The translations under genes were made by a program, and so were the position numbers. Under the pieces are notes generated by a model that was given only the letters and a program-made list of their open reading frames with translations, was not told the DNA's origin and did not search any database. This document shows positions 1 through 5,284 of a DNA stretch of 6,491 bases, piece after piece. This DNA is from Gammaproteobacteria bacterium (lineage in GTDB: Bacteria; Pseudomonadota; Gammaproteobacteria; Xanthomonadales; Wenzhouxiangellaceae), in NCBI GenBank assembly GCA_003561495.1, contig PWWM01000081.1:1-6491 (forward strand), given 5' to 3'. Within the stretch, counting starts at the first letter, position 1. Every line of letters begins with the position of its first letter.

Positions 1-7
1 GACCCCT

Positions 8-45
8 GACTACCGACTACCGACTACCGACTACCGACTACCGAC
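8..45. repeat. Heptamer tandem repeat (GACTACC)n
   Basis: Five exact copies of the 7-bp unit GACTACC run head to tail from base 8 to 42, and a sixth partial copy (GAC) ends at base 45. The array stands just before a short doubtful ORF and about 190 bp upstream of lipA. It may begin to the left of the window, where the preceding bases GACCCCT look like a decayed unit. It is a short tandem repeat of the kind known between genes in several bacterial groups. Its function is unknown. Confidence 0.95.
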
Positions 46-47
46 AA

Positions 48-236
48 ATGACCACCCTGTCCATCAACGAACTGAGCCCGTCCGAACGCCGCCGCCTCGG
101 GCTGCCCGAGACCCTGGATCGCCTGCCCCCGGAACCCGACCAGCGCGATTCCAGGCCACCATCTGCACCCCGCAAGCCGGCCTTGCTGACACCTTGCTGG
201 ATGACATGGGATAATGCACAGTCTGGCTCGAAATGA
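48..236 (+). CDS. Doubtful 62-aa ORF, possibly frameshifted remnant
   Basis: I do not recognise this product. An ATG directly follows the heptamer array and the frame stays open for 62 codons, ending in a TGA that abuts the lipA ATG. There is no Shine-Dalgarno sequence before the ATG. The first ~35 codons use GC-ending codons as the real genes here do and encode a hydrophilic Arg/Pro-rich stretch (SPSERRRLGLPETLDRLPPE). After about base 152 the codon choice worsens (AGG CCA CCA TCT GCA), while the frame starting at base 155 becomes well-behaved and ends at a TAA (212-214) with the tail LADTLLDDMG. That pattern fits a small gene carrying a one-base deletion, a sequencing error, or chance. The likely lipA promoter lies inside its 3' part. 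It could be entirely non-coding. Confidence 0.3.
   Translation: MTTLSINELSPSERRRLGLPETLDRLPPEPDQRDSRPPSAPRKPALLTPCWMTWDNAQSGSK
186..215 (+). promoter_or_regulatory. Candidate sigma-70 promoter for lipA
   Basis: CTGACA at 186-191 matches the -35 consensus TTGACA at five of six bases. An 18-bp spacer leads to GATAAT at 210-215, which matches TATAAT at five of six. The -10 is preceded by TGG (207-209), an extended -10 element. Transcription would start near 222, giving a leader of only about 15 nt before the lipA ATG at 237. This agrees with the lack of a Shine-Dalgarno site there. The call rests on motif matching only. Confidence 0.45.
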
Positions 237-1253
237 ATGGAAATCGCCTTGAGCAGTACTGTTCGAATTCCCATCACCGTCAAGAGCGGTGAGAAAGTCG
301 TCAAGCCGCAGGGTTTTACCGCCATACGTGACGGTATCAAGGCGCGTGCCGGCGCCAGTCCCGAACCGATCGGCCGCAAGCCGACCTGGCTACGCGCTCG
401 TTTGCCCAGTGGCGGCAAATATGAAGCAGTCAAACGCAACGTGACCGAGCATCGCCTGGCCACCGTATGCCAGGAATCGAAGTGTCCGAATATCGGCGAG
501 TGCTGGTCGAACGGAGTGGCAACCATCATGCTGATGGGTGATGTCTGCACTCGTGCCTGCCGTTTCTGCTCGGTCGATACCGGCAATCCGCGCGGCTGGC
601 TGGATCCTGAAGAGCCGGCCAATTCCGCCGAGTCGGTTCGATTGATGGATCTGAAATATGTAGTGCTGACCTCGGTTGACCGCGACGATTTGCCCGATGG
701 CGGCGCCGGTCACTACGCGGCCTGCGTGCGCGAGATCAAGAAGGTCAATCCCCAGACTGCCGTCGAGGCATTGACCCCGGACTTCCAGGGTCGTTTGCAC
801 GATGTCGAGACCGTGGTCGATTCCGGCCTGGAAGTGTTTGCACAGAATGTCGAGACGGTACGTCGCCTGACCCACCCGGTGCGCGATCCGCGCGCCGGCT
901 ACCAGCAGACCCTCGACGTGCTGGCCCACGCCAAGCGCCACCGTCCGGACGTGCTTACCAAGACCAGCCTGATGCTCGGCCTGGGCGAGACCACCGAAGA
1001 GGTGATCGAGACCATGGACGACTTGCGTGCCATCGGAGTTGATATCCTCACTTTCGGTCAGTATCTGCGGCCAACAGTCAATCATCTGCCGGTCGAGCGT
1101 TTTGTGACGCCGGATGAATTTGCAGAGTTGCGTCGGATCGGTCTGGACAAGGGCTTCATGGAAGTCGTCTCCGGTCCCCTGGTTCGTTCCAGCTATCGGG
1201 CGGATCGGGTGTTCGAGAAGAACAACTGCGGGCTGGATGAGTCGGTGGCGTGA
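237..1253 (+). CDS. lipA: Lipoyl synthase LipA
   Basis: This radical-SAM enzyme inserts two sulfur atoms at C6 and C8 of octanoyl groups bound to lipoyl domains (pyruvate and 2-oxoglutarate dehydrogenases, glycine cleavage H protein), making the lipoyl cofactor in the cytoplasm. Both family cluster motifs are intact. The auxiliary 4Fe-4S cysteines are C78, C83 and C89 ([12 protein letters not shown]), and the radical-SAM CxxxCxxC is C104, C108, C111 (CTRACRFC). The C-terminal RSSYRAD motif (317-323) supplies the conserved serine that ligates the auxiliary cluster. The 338-aa length is normal for proteobacterial LipA. The ATG at 237 follows a stop codon in the same frame and has no clear Shine-Dalgarno, so a slightly later start such as TTG at 249 is possible. 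The usual partner lipB is not in the window; it may lie to the left. A promoter candidate is at 186-215. Confidence 0.97.
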   Translation: MEIALSSTVRIPITVKSGEKVVKPQGFTAIRDGIKARAGASPEPIGRKPTWLRARLPSGGKYEAVKRNVTEHRLATVCQESKCPNIGECWSNGVATIMLMGDVCTRACRFCSVDTGNPRGWLDPEEPANSAESVRLMDLKYVVLTSVDRDDLPDGGAGHYAACVREIKKVNPQTAVEALTPDFQGRLHDVETVVDSGLEVFAQNVETVRRLTHPVRDPRAGYQQTLDVLAHAKRHRPDVLTKTSLMLGLGETTEEVIETMDDLRAIGVDILTFGQYLRPTVNHLPVERFVTPDEFAELRRIGLDKGFMEVVSGPLVRSSYRADRVFEKNNCGLDESVA

Positions 1254-1336
1254 AGGAACAAGGTCCAAGGTTCAAGGCTCAAGGAACAAGGAGCAAGGTT
1301 TAAGGAACAAGCGCCAGGGATTAAACGGGAAGGTTT
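1253..1336. repeat. Degenerate heptamer array (AAGGNNC)n
   Basis: Beginning on the last base of the lipA stop codon, eight consecutive 7-bp units start with AAGG (1253-1308): AAGGAAC, AAGGTCC, AAGGTTC, AAGGCTC, AAGGAAC, AAGGAGC, AAGGTTT, AAGGAAC. Four decaying units follow (AAGCGCC, AGGGATT, AAACGGG, AAGGTTT) to 1336. The period is strictly 7 while bases 5-7 vary. The array fills the whole gap between lipA and the next gene, and its last part carries the purine-rich stretch that can serve as that gene's ribosome binding site. The unit length equals that of the array upstream of lipA, but the sequence differs. Confidence 0.93.
1327..1333 (+). promoter_or_regulatory. Ribosome binding site derived from repeat unit
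   Basis: GGGAAGG at 1327-1333 lies 8 nt before the ATG at 1342 and is the only purine-rich Shine-Dalgarno-like stretch there. It belongs to the decayed end of the heptamer array, which suggests the repeat is now part of the translation signal of the downstream gene. Confidence 0.45.
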
Positions 1337-1341
1337 GGGTG

Positions 1342-1704
1342 ATGGCGGGGATTGGTGCGGGGCGTGAGCGGGAGGAATTGCTGGAGCGGCTTGGGGCGTT
1401 GCTGGATCAGGCGCGGGTGCAGCGGCGGACCATGACCTACCTGGAAGTGGCCGATGCTCTGGCGATCGAGCCGCCGCATCGCATTCACAAGACCACCCGC
1501 CTGGTGGAGATTCTTCTGAAACGCGACAGTGAGGCCGGGCGGCCGATTCGTGCGGCGCTTGTGGTCAGTCGCGCCCGGCCCGGTCGACCTGCGCCCGGGT
1601 TTTTTGATCGGGCCTTCCGTCTGGGTCTTCACGACGGGACTGATCCGGACAGCTATCATGAAAGCTTGCTGGTTGAACTATTCGGGTCGGGTCATGACTC
1701 GTGA
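1342..1704 (+). CDS. Small conserved hypothetical protein, possible winged-helix fold
   Basis: This is a 120-aa soluble protein with no signal peptide or membrane segment. Residues 7-27 form a charged helix. Next comes MTYLEVADALAIEPPHRIHK (31-50), a helical stretch (51-61), and then a strand-like block IRAALVVSRARPGRPAPGFF (69-88). The last 30 residues are acidic. A YxEVAxxL helix, further helix, then AALVVSR...G...PGFF looks like a compact conserved domain. From memory it resembles uncharacterised proteobacterial proteins, and the helix pattern recalls the winged-helix half of alkyltransferase-like proteins, but the PCHR active-site motif of that family is absent. I do not assign a function. 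The ATG at 1342 was chosen because the frame upstream runs through the lipA end and the repeats and because GGGAAGG precedes it. Codon use matches the neighbours. Confidence 0.75.
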   Translation: MAGIGAGREREELLERLGALLDQARVQRRTMTYLEVADALAIEPPHRIHKTTRLVEILLKRDSEAGRPIRAALVVSRARPGRPAPGFFDRAFRLGLHDGTDPDSYHESLLVELFGSGHDS

Positions 1705-1732
1705 GGTCTGGACCTCAATGTGGGCGTCCAGA
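1703..1732 (+). repeat. Competing inverted repeats after the small hypothetical gene
   Basis: GAGGTC (1703-1708) and GACCTC (1711-1716) are a perfect inverted repeat with only two bases between them, so at most a 5-bp stem with a 4-nt loop could form. The overlapping segment TCTGGAC (1707-1713) also pairs perfectly with GTCCAGA (1726-1732) across 12 nt. The two hairpins are mutually exclusive. No run of T residues follows either one, so this is not a classical intrinsic terminator. The rest of the gap up to 1788 holds only the ribosome binding site of the next gene; no convincing promoter was found. Confidence 0.5.
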
Positions 1733-1788
1733 TGGGCCTTGATAATTGCTATGGTTAAGCTTGAACCCATTTTTCAGGAACCGGACCC

Positions 1789-2367
1789 ATGATGCGAACA
1801 ACAGCCCCGGCCCTCGCTATTTTGTTGATCAGCTCAAGCGCCTTGCTTTCCGGCTGTGCCACCATGTCTCCGGAAGAATGCATGGTGGCCGACTGGTATC
1901 GCATTGGCGAACAGGACGCTCGAGCCGGGCGGAGCAGTGACTTTCTGGCGCAGCGGGCCGGGGATTGCGCCGAGGCCGGCTATCCCGCCGATGCTGATGC
2001 CTGGCATGCCGGTTTCGAGGACGGACTTCATTATTTCTGTACCCTCGACGAGGGATTTCGCTTCGGCTTGGAAGGACAGCGCTACCAGAGCAGTTGCCCG
2101 GCTGGGTTGGAGCGGGACTTTCTCGAGGGTTATGAGCTCGGGCATGGCATTCACCAATTGTCGGCCCGCGTGGAATCCAGTCGGCGAGAACTGGAGCGAC
2201 TCAATCGCCAGCTGCGGGACCTGCAGCGCGAAGAGCAGCCTGACCGAGAGGAAATCGCCGATGTGCGTGAGCGACGAGACCGCGTCAGTGATCGCTTGCG
2301 TGCCGAGGAGGTCGAGCTGGCAACCTTGCGCGGGGTGGCGCAGGGCAGGGGCTTCAGGTTACGCTAG
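1789..2367 (+). CDS. DUF2799-type outer-membrane lipoprotein with coiled-coil tail
   Basis: The 192-aa product starts with a lipoprotein signal peptide: MMR, a hydrophobic stretch (about residues 8-20) and the lipobox LSGC with Cys23 as the lipidated residue. The residue after Cys is Ala, not Asp, which points to sorting to the outer membrane. Residues 24-125 carry repeated motifs of the DUF2799 family: MSPEECMVADWYRIGEQDA, AWHAGFEDGLHYFC, and the G-x-x-G pattern of GFRFGLEGQRYQSSCP followed by LERDFLEGYELG. Four cysteines remain in this mature domain. Residues ~125-180 are a highly charged Arg/Glu/Leu-rich coiled coil. The family has no established function. The ATG at 1789 has AGGA 9 nt upstream (1776-1779). 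A second ATG at 1792 would also work. The next gene follows after 36 bp on the same strand, so co-transcription is likely. Confidence 0.88.
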   Translation: MMRTTAPALAILLISSSALLSGCATMSPEECMVADWYRIGEQDARAGRSSDFLAQRAGDCAEAGYPADADAWHAGFEDGLHYFCTLDEGFRFGLEGQRYQSSCPAGLERDFLEGYELGHGIHQLSARVESSRRELERLNRQLRDLQREEQPDREEIADVRERRDRVSDRLRAEEVELATLRGVAQGRGFRLR

Positions 2368-2390
2368 CTGGCACGGTTGGCGTTGGAATC

Positions 2391-2396
2391 AAAGGG
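2391..2396 (+). promoter_or_regulatory. Shine-Dalgarno that decides the GGDEF-EAL start
   Basis: The purine run AAGGGG lies 7 nt before the ATG at 2404. The alternative in-frame TTG at 2377 has no comparable site upstream, so the ATG is taken as the start. Confidence 0.7.
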
Positions 2397-2403
2397 GAAA
2401 CGA

Positions 2404-3648
2404 ATGTCTCATGAGTCATTTCTGAAGGGACTGGATCGGACCTTTGGAAGCCTGTCGAAACCCTCTGGTCAGGTGGCCGGTGGCCTGATTTGCGTCGTCA
2501 TCGACCACTTTGCGGAAATACGTGATCGATTGGGCTATGCGGGCCTGGTCGATCTGGACCAGCAAGTTTGCCGGGTCGTTGAAGAGCAGCTCGGCACGAA
2601 TTCGTTATTGTTCAATCCCGGTTTGATGGAAGTGGTGGCCCTGGTTGAACAAGTTGAACCGGTTGAGCTCAAGAATCGGGCAGGTTGTTTATTCCAGGAG
2701 TTGAATCACCATGATTTCCCCATGGGTGATGATTCGGTTGCCATCACGGTCTCGCTGACGGTCTGTGCGCTTGATTTGCGGTTCGGATCGGCCGGTCAGA
2801 TGCTGCTGGAAGTCTTCAAGGGTGCCGAGTCCCTCTCTTTGGGGGGCGGTAATCAATGGGTCGAGATTCACCCGACGCTGTCGGCTCGTCAGGCCTCGAA
2901 CGATGACCGACAGATGCTGATGCTGTTGATGGAGTCACTACGCAAGGATCACCTCGAGGTCGTCTTTCAGCTCCTCTTGCCGGCCACCGACGATTCGGTG
3001 CGTAGTTTCCAGATGCTGCCTCGACTACGTGCCACCAGTGGTAGCCTGCTGGTGGCCGCCGAGTTCCTTCCAGTGGCCCGAAAGGCGGGTTTGCTGGGGA
3101 CCATTGACCGCTGGATGCTCAATCACGCCATTCGAATCATCAGCCAACGGTCCGATGACCGGGGGTTTCGTTTATTCATCAATCAGTCTGCGGAGTTGCT
3201 CGCCGATTCCCGGCGCCGCGAGAAACTGGCTGCTCAGCTCGAGTCTGGTCCGGACATTCGCGGTCAATTGGTGCTTGACTTCCAATTGACCGATGCCATG
3301 TCCAATCTCAACGGAGCCGAGGCGATGCTGGATCTGGCCAGCAAGAACGGATTGCAGGTCTGTTTTTCAAGGTTTGATGATCATTCCAATGTTGATCTCC
3401 TGATTGACCGCTTGCGTTGTGATTACCTGCGGCTTTCGCCCGACCTTGTCCACCGCCTGACTGGAGGCGAGGACCTGGCCGGAGACCTCGATGCGCTGAC
3501 CGAACCATTGCGTCGCAAGGGCATACGGGTGATTGCCCCGATGATCGAGGATGCCACGGTAATGACCAATTTGTGGAAGTCGGGCGTGGATTACCTGCAA
3601 GGCAACATGATTCAGGAAGCCGAGCAGGACTTGCGACTGGCCGACTGA
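2404..3648 (+). CDS. Catalytically inactive GGDEF-EAL protein, FimX-like c-di-GMP effector candidate
   Basis: This 414-aa protein has a degenerate GGDEF domain (about residues 25-155) and a degenerate EAL domain (about 170-410), with no membrane segment or sensor domain in front. In the first, the GGDEF signature position reads NPGLMEV (71-77). In the second, EAL is replaced by QML (203-205). FINQS (258-262) keeps the metal-site Asn260. The strand Glu of LVLEI is Asp292, the DDFG position reads SRFD (322-325), and the EGVET position reads PMIED (379-383). DYLQG (396-400) and the AEFLPVARKAGL block (219-230) are well conserved. Loss of these residues rules out normal synthesis or hydrolysis of c-di-GMP. 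The organisation recalls the C-terminal half of FimX, which binds c-di-GMP through a dead EAL domain in type IV pilus control; that role here is inference. The ATG at 2404 is preceded by AAAGGGGAAA. The frame also extends to a TTG at 2377, which lacks such a site. Confidence 0.9.
   Translation: MSHESFLKGLDRTFGSLSKPSGQVAGGLICVVIDHFAEIRDRLGYAGLVDLDQQVCRVVEEQLGTNSLLFNPGLMEVVALVEQVEPVELKNRAGCLFQELNHHDFPMGDDSVAITVSLTVCALDLRFGSAGQMLLEVFKGAESLSLGGGNQWVEIHPTLSARQASNDDRQMLMLLMESLRKDHLEVVFQLLLPATDDSVRSFQMLPRLRATSGSLLVAAEFLPVARKAGLLGTIDRWMLNHAIRIISQRSDDRGFRLFINQSAELLADSRRREKLAAQLESGPDIRGQLVLDFQLTDAMSNLNGAEAMLDLASKNGLQVCFSRFDDHSNVDLLIDRLRCDYLRLSPDLVHRLTGGEDLAGDLDALTEPLRRKGIRVIAPMIEDATVMTNLWKSGVDYLQGNMIQEAEQDLRLAD
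3261..3292. repeat. Perfect 11-bp inverted repeat inside the EAL-domain gene
   Basis: CGGTCAATTGG (3261-3271) and CCAATTGACCG (3282-3292) are exact reverse complements separated by 10 nt (3272-3281). The arms encode the similar tripeptides QLV and QLT around residues 288-296. The structure would form a strong mRNA hairpin. No T tract follows on either strand and the reading frame continues, so it is not an obvious intrinsic terminator. Confidence 0.85.
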
Positions 3649-3651
3649 TCT

Positions 3652-4263
3652 CTACAATCGAAGGCGAACCAGGGTCACTTCATTGTCGTCATCATTGTAG
3701 TAACGCTCGAATCCCAGACTGTCAGCCAGTTTCAGCATCGCCGTGTTGTCGTGAAGAACCAGTCCGTAGATGGCGTCAAGGCGTTTCTTGCGCGCCCATT
3801 CGATGACCTTCTTCATCAAATGCTTGCCGAGACCATTGCGGGACAGTTCGCGGCCGACGATGATGGCAAATTCTGCCTCTCGCTCCGTGCGATCGATTGC
3901 GGCGCGAACCACCGCGCCGATCAGTGCCTCGGCGGGGGGAAGGTTTTCGACCAGAACCAGGGCAAACTCTCGCTCCGGATCGACCGTGGCCAACCGGCGT
4001 GAATAGTTTTCGGTCAGCTCCTTGATCGGATGCATGAATCGCATCCGGACTTCCTCGGGCGTCAGCCGAGAAAAACTCCTCCGGAGTGTGGGCGCATCTT
4101 TCGGCTGCATAGGCCGGATCAGGAATTGACGACCATCCTCGAGCTCCACGGCCTCGCACCAGGGTTGCCCCAGGTGATGGCGAGTAAAACCCGAAGCTTG
4201 TTGGGGGCTTGGCACGGTCAGTGAGCTACTAGCGCATAAATTCCTGCAGTTTTGCCAAGGCAT
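3652..4263 (-). CDS. GNAT acetyltransferase, resembling the Pat protein-acetyltransferase domain
   Basis: The product transfers an acetyl group from acetyl-CoA to an unknown substrate. The fold is visible in order: RQFLIRPMQPKDAPTL (45-60), the helix LTPEEVRMRFMHPIKELT (67-84), central strands AEALIGAVVRA (111-121) and EAEFAIIV (129-136), the acetyl-CoA loop SRNGLGKHLM (141-150), then AMLKLADSLGF (175-185). The usual Gln/Arg at the start of the Q/RxxGxG loop is Ser141. The pattern 'IRP..P.DAP.L...F..L.PE....RF' is that of the GNAT domain in Pat-type acetyl-CoA-synthetase acetyltransferases, but here as a stand-alone domain. The ATG at 4263 overlaps the korB end by 35 bp and has only a weak AGG before it. 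A GTG at 4215, just after the korB stop, is an alternative start; the domain itself begins near residue 38. It is the last gene of the korAB unit. Confidence 0.88.
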   Translation of the reverse strand: MPWQNCRNLCASSSLTVPSPQQASGFTRHHLGQPWCEAVELEDGRQFLIRPMQPKDAPTLRRSFSRLTPEEVRMRFMHPIKELTENYSRRLATVDPEREFALVLVENLPPAEALIGAVVRAAIDRTEREAEFAIIVGRELSRNGLGKHLMKKVIEWARKKRLDAIYGLVLHDNTAMLKLADSLGFERYYNDDDNEVTLVRLRL

Positions 4264-5284
4264 CGGCGCCTGGGCTTAGCTCGTCATGACTCATGGCGGT
4301 CAGCGGTTTTTTCGATGTTCCGGACACGGCATGAAAATCGGGCATGTCGGAATCAAGATACAGGAGACCAGTGAGGATCTGACCACGAACCCGATGGTCT
4401 TCCAGGTACTTCAGGGTCGTTGCGCGGTCGCCGGGGTTGTAGTCCGGCTCCAGCTTTTTCAGATGCAACTGCGAACCGTCGTGCAATGTGATGCGGGTGG
4501 CGTCGCCCTCGGCATAATCGGCTTCAATGGTCCTGGCCGGAGGGATGAGATCCGTGAAAGTGGCCGCCTCCATGTGAGCTCGGGTATGGGCATAACTCTT
4601 GGTCGAGCCGTCATGATCATTGAAGGTGACGCAGGGCGAGATCACATCGATCACGGCACATCCCGGATGGGTGAGTCCGGCCTTGAGCAATGGAACAAGC
4701 TGGTCCTTGTCCCCGGAAAAACTGCGTGCAGCAAAGCTGCCACCCAGAGTGATTGCGGTGGCGATCGGATCAATGGACTGCTGTCGGTTTTCCTCACCTT
4801 TCTTGGCCTTGCTGCCGGGGTCCGCCGAGGCTGAAAACTGTCCCTTGGTCAAGCCATATACGCCATTGTTTTCGATCAGGTAGAGCACGTTGAGATTGCG
4901 GCGAACGGCGTGGGCGAACTGGCCGAAGCCGATGGACAGCGAATCACCGTCGCCGGAAATTCCGACCGCGATCAGATCCCGGTTGGCGGCCAGGGCTCCA
5001 GTGGCCACCGAGGGCATGCGACCATGCACGGAATTGAAGCCATGCGAGCCGCTCAGGAAATAGGCCGGGGTCTTGGACGAGCAGCCGATGCCGGAGAGCT
5101 TGATGACCTGTTCGGGTCGAATGGCCAGCTCCCAGAATGCCTGGACCAGGGCCGCGGTGACCGAGTCATGCCCGCAGCCGGCGCACAGGGTTGAAAGTCC
5201 GCCCTCGTAATCGCGGATGGTCAGACCCAGTTCGTTGTGGCGCTGGCCTGCCCACCGGACCTTGGGTTTGGCGATGAAAGTCAT
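4229..5284 (-). CDS. korB: 2-oxoacid:ferredoxin oxidoreductase beta subunit (2-oxoglutarate type)
   Basis: This 351-aa subunit, with KorA, oxidatively decarboxylates a 2-oxoacid (probably 2-oxoglutarate) to the acyl-CoA and reduces ferredoxin in the cytoplasm. It carries the thiamine diphosphate site GDGDSLSIG (111-119) with ENNGVYGLTKGQ (138-149). The cysteines expected to hold one 4Fe-4S cluster are present: C34 and C37 (LCAGCGHD), C68 (GIGCSSKTP) and C218 (ISPCVTFND). The segments TKGQFSASADPGSK and ARSFSGDK match what I recall of the two-subunit KorAB type found in actinobacteria and some proteobacteria; substrate preference cannot be proven from sequence. The ATG overlaps the korA stop as ATGA and is preceded by a full AGGAGG, indicating coupled translation. 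Confidence 0.96.
   Translation of the reverse strand: MTFIAKPKVRWAGQRHNELGLTIRDYEGGLSTLCAGCGHDSVTAALVQAFWELAIRPEQVIKLSGIGCSSKTPAYFLSGSHGFNSVHGRMPSVATGALAANRDLIAVGISGDGDSLSIGFGQFAHAVRRNLNVLYLIENNGVYGLTKGQFSASADPGSKAKKGEENRQQSIDPIATAITLGGSFAARSFSGDKDQLVPLLKAGLTHPGCAVIDVISPCVTFNDHDGSTKSYAHTRAHMEAATFTDLIPPARTIEADYAEGDATRITLHDGSQLHLKKLEPDYNPGDRATTLKYLEDHRVRGQILTGLLYLDSDMPDFHAVSGTSKKPLTAMSHDELSPGADALAKLQEFMR

Noticed and set aside
8..45. CRISPR-like array
   Set aside because: The 7-bp units are contiguous with no spacers, so it is a simple tandem repeat. The same applies to 1253-1336.
233..292. 19-codon ATG frame overlapping the lipA start as a possible leader peptide
   Set aside because: No ribosome binding site, no regulatory residue bias and no accompanying attenuator structure.
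38..622. 194-codon open frame on the minus strand over the lipA start
   Set aside because: Arg/Ser/Gly-rich low-complexity translation, overlapping lipA and the heptamer array, with no initiation signal.
390..1268. 292-codon open frame on the minus strand opposite lipA
   Set aside because: It lies entirely antisense to an intact lipA with both cluster motifs, and its translation shows no domain pattern. It is a shadow of high-GC coding sequence.
1114..1341. Upstream extension of the small hypothetical gene into lipA
   Set aside because: The extra residues come from lipA in another frame and from the AAGG repeats; the ATG at 1342 with GGGAAGG upstream fits better.
1739..1755. TTGATA and TATGGT as a promoter for the lipoprotein gene
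   Set aside because: The two boxes are only a few bases apart, and no partner element lies at a workable 16-18 bp distance.
2377..2403. TTG-initiated N-terminal extension of the GGDEF-EAL protein
   Set aside because: The extension has no ribosome binding site, whereas AAAGGGGAAA precedes the ATG at 2404.
2644..2668. Nine-base direct repeat (GTTGAAC-like, three copies)
   Set aside because: It encodes VEQ-VEP-VEL within the GGDEF-EAL protein and is short enough to be a local coding repetition without further meaning.
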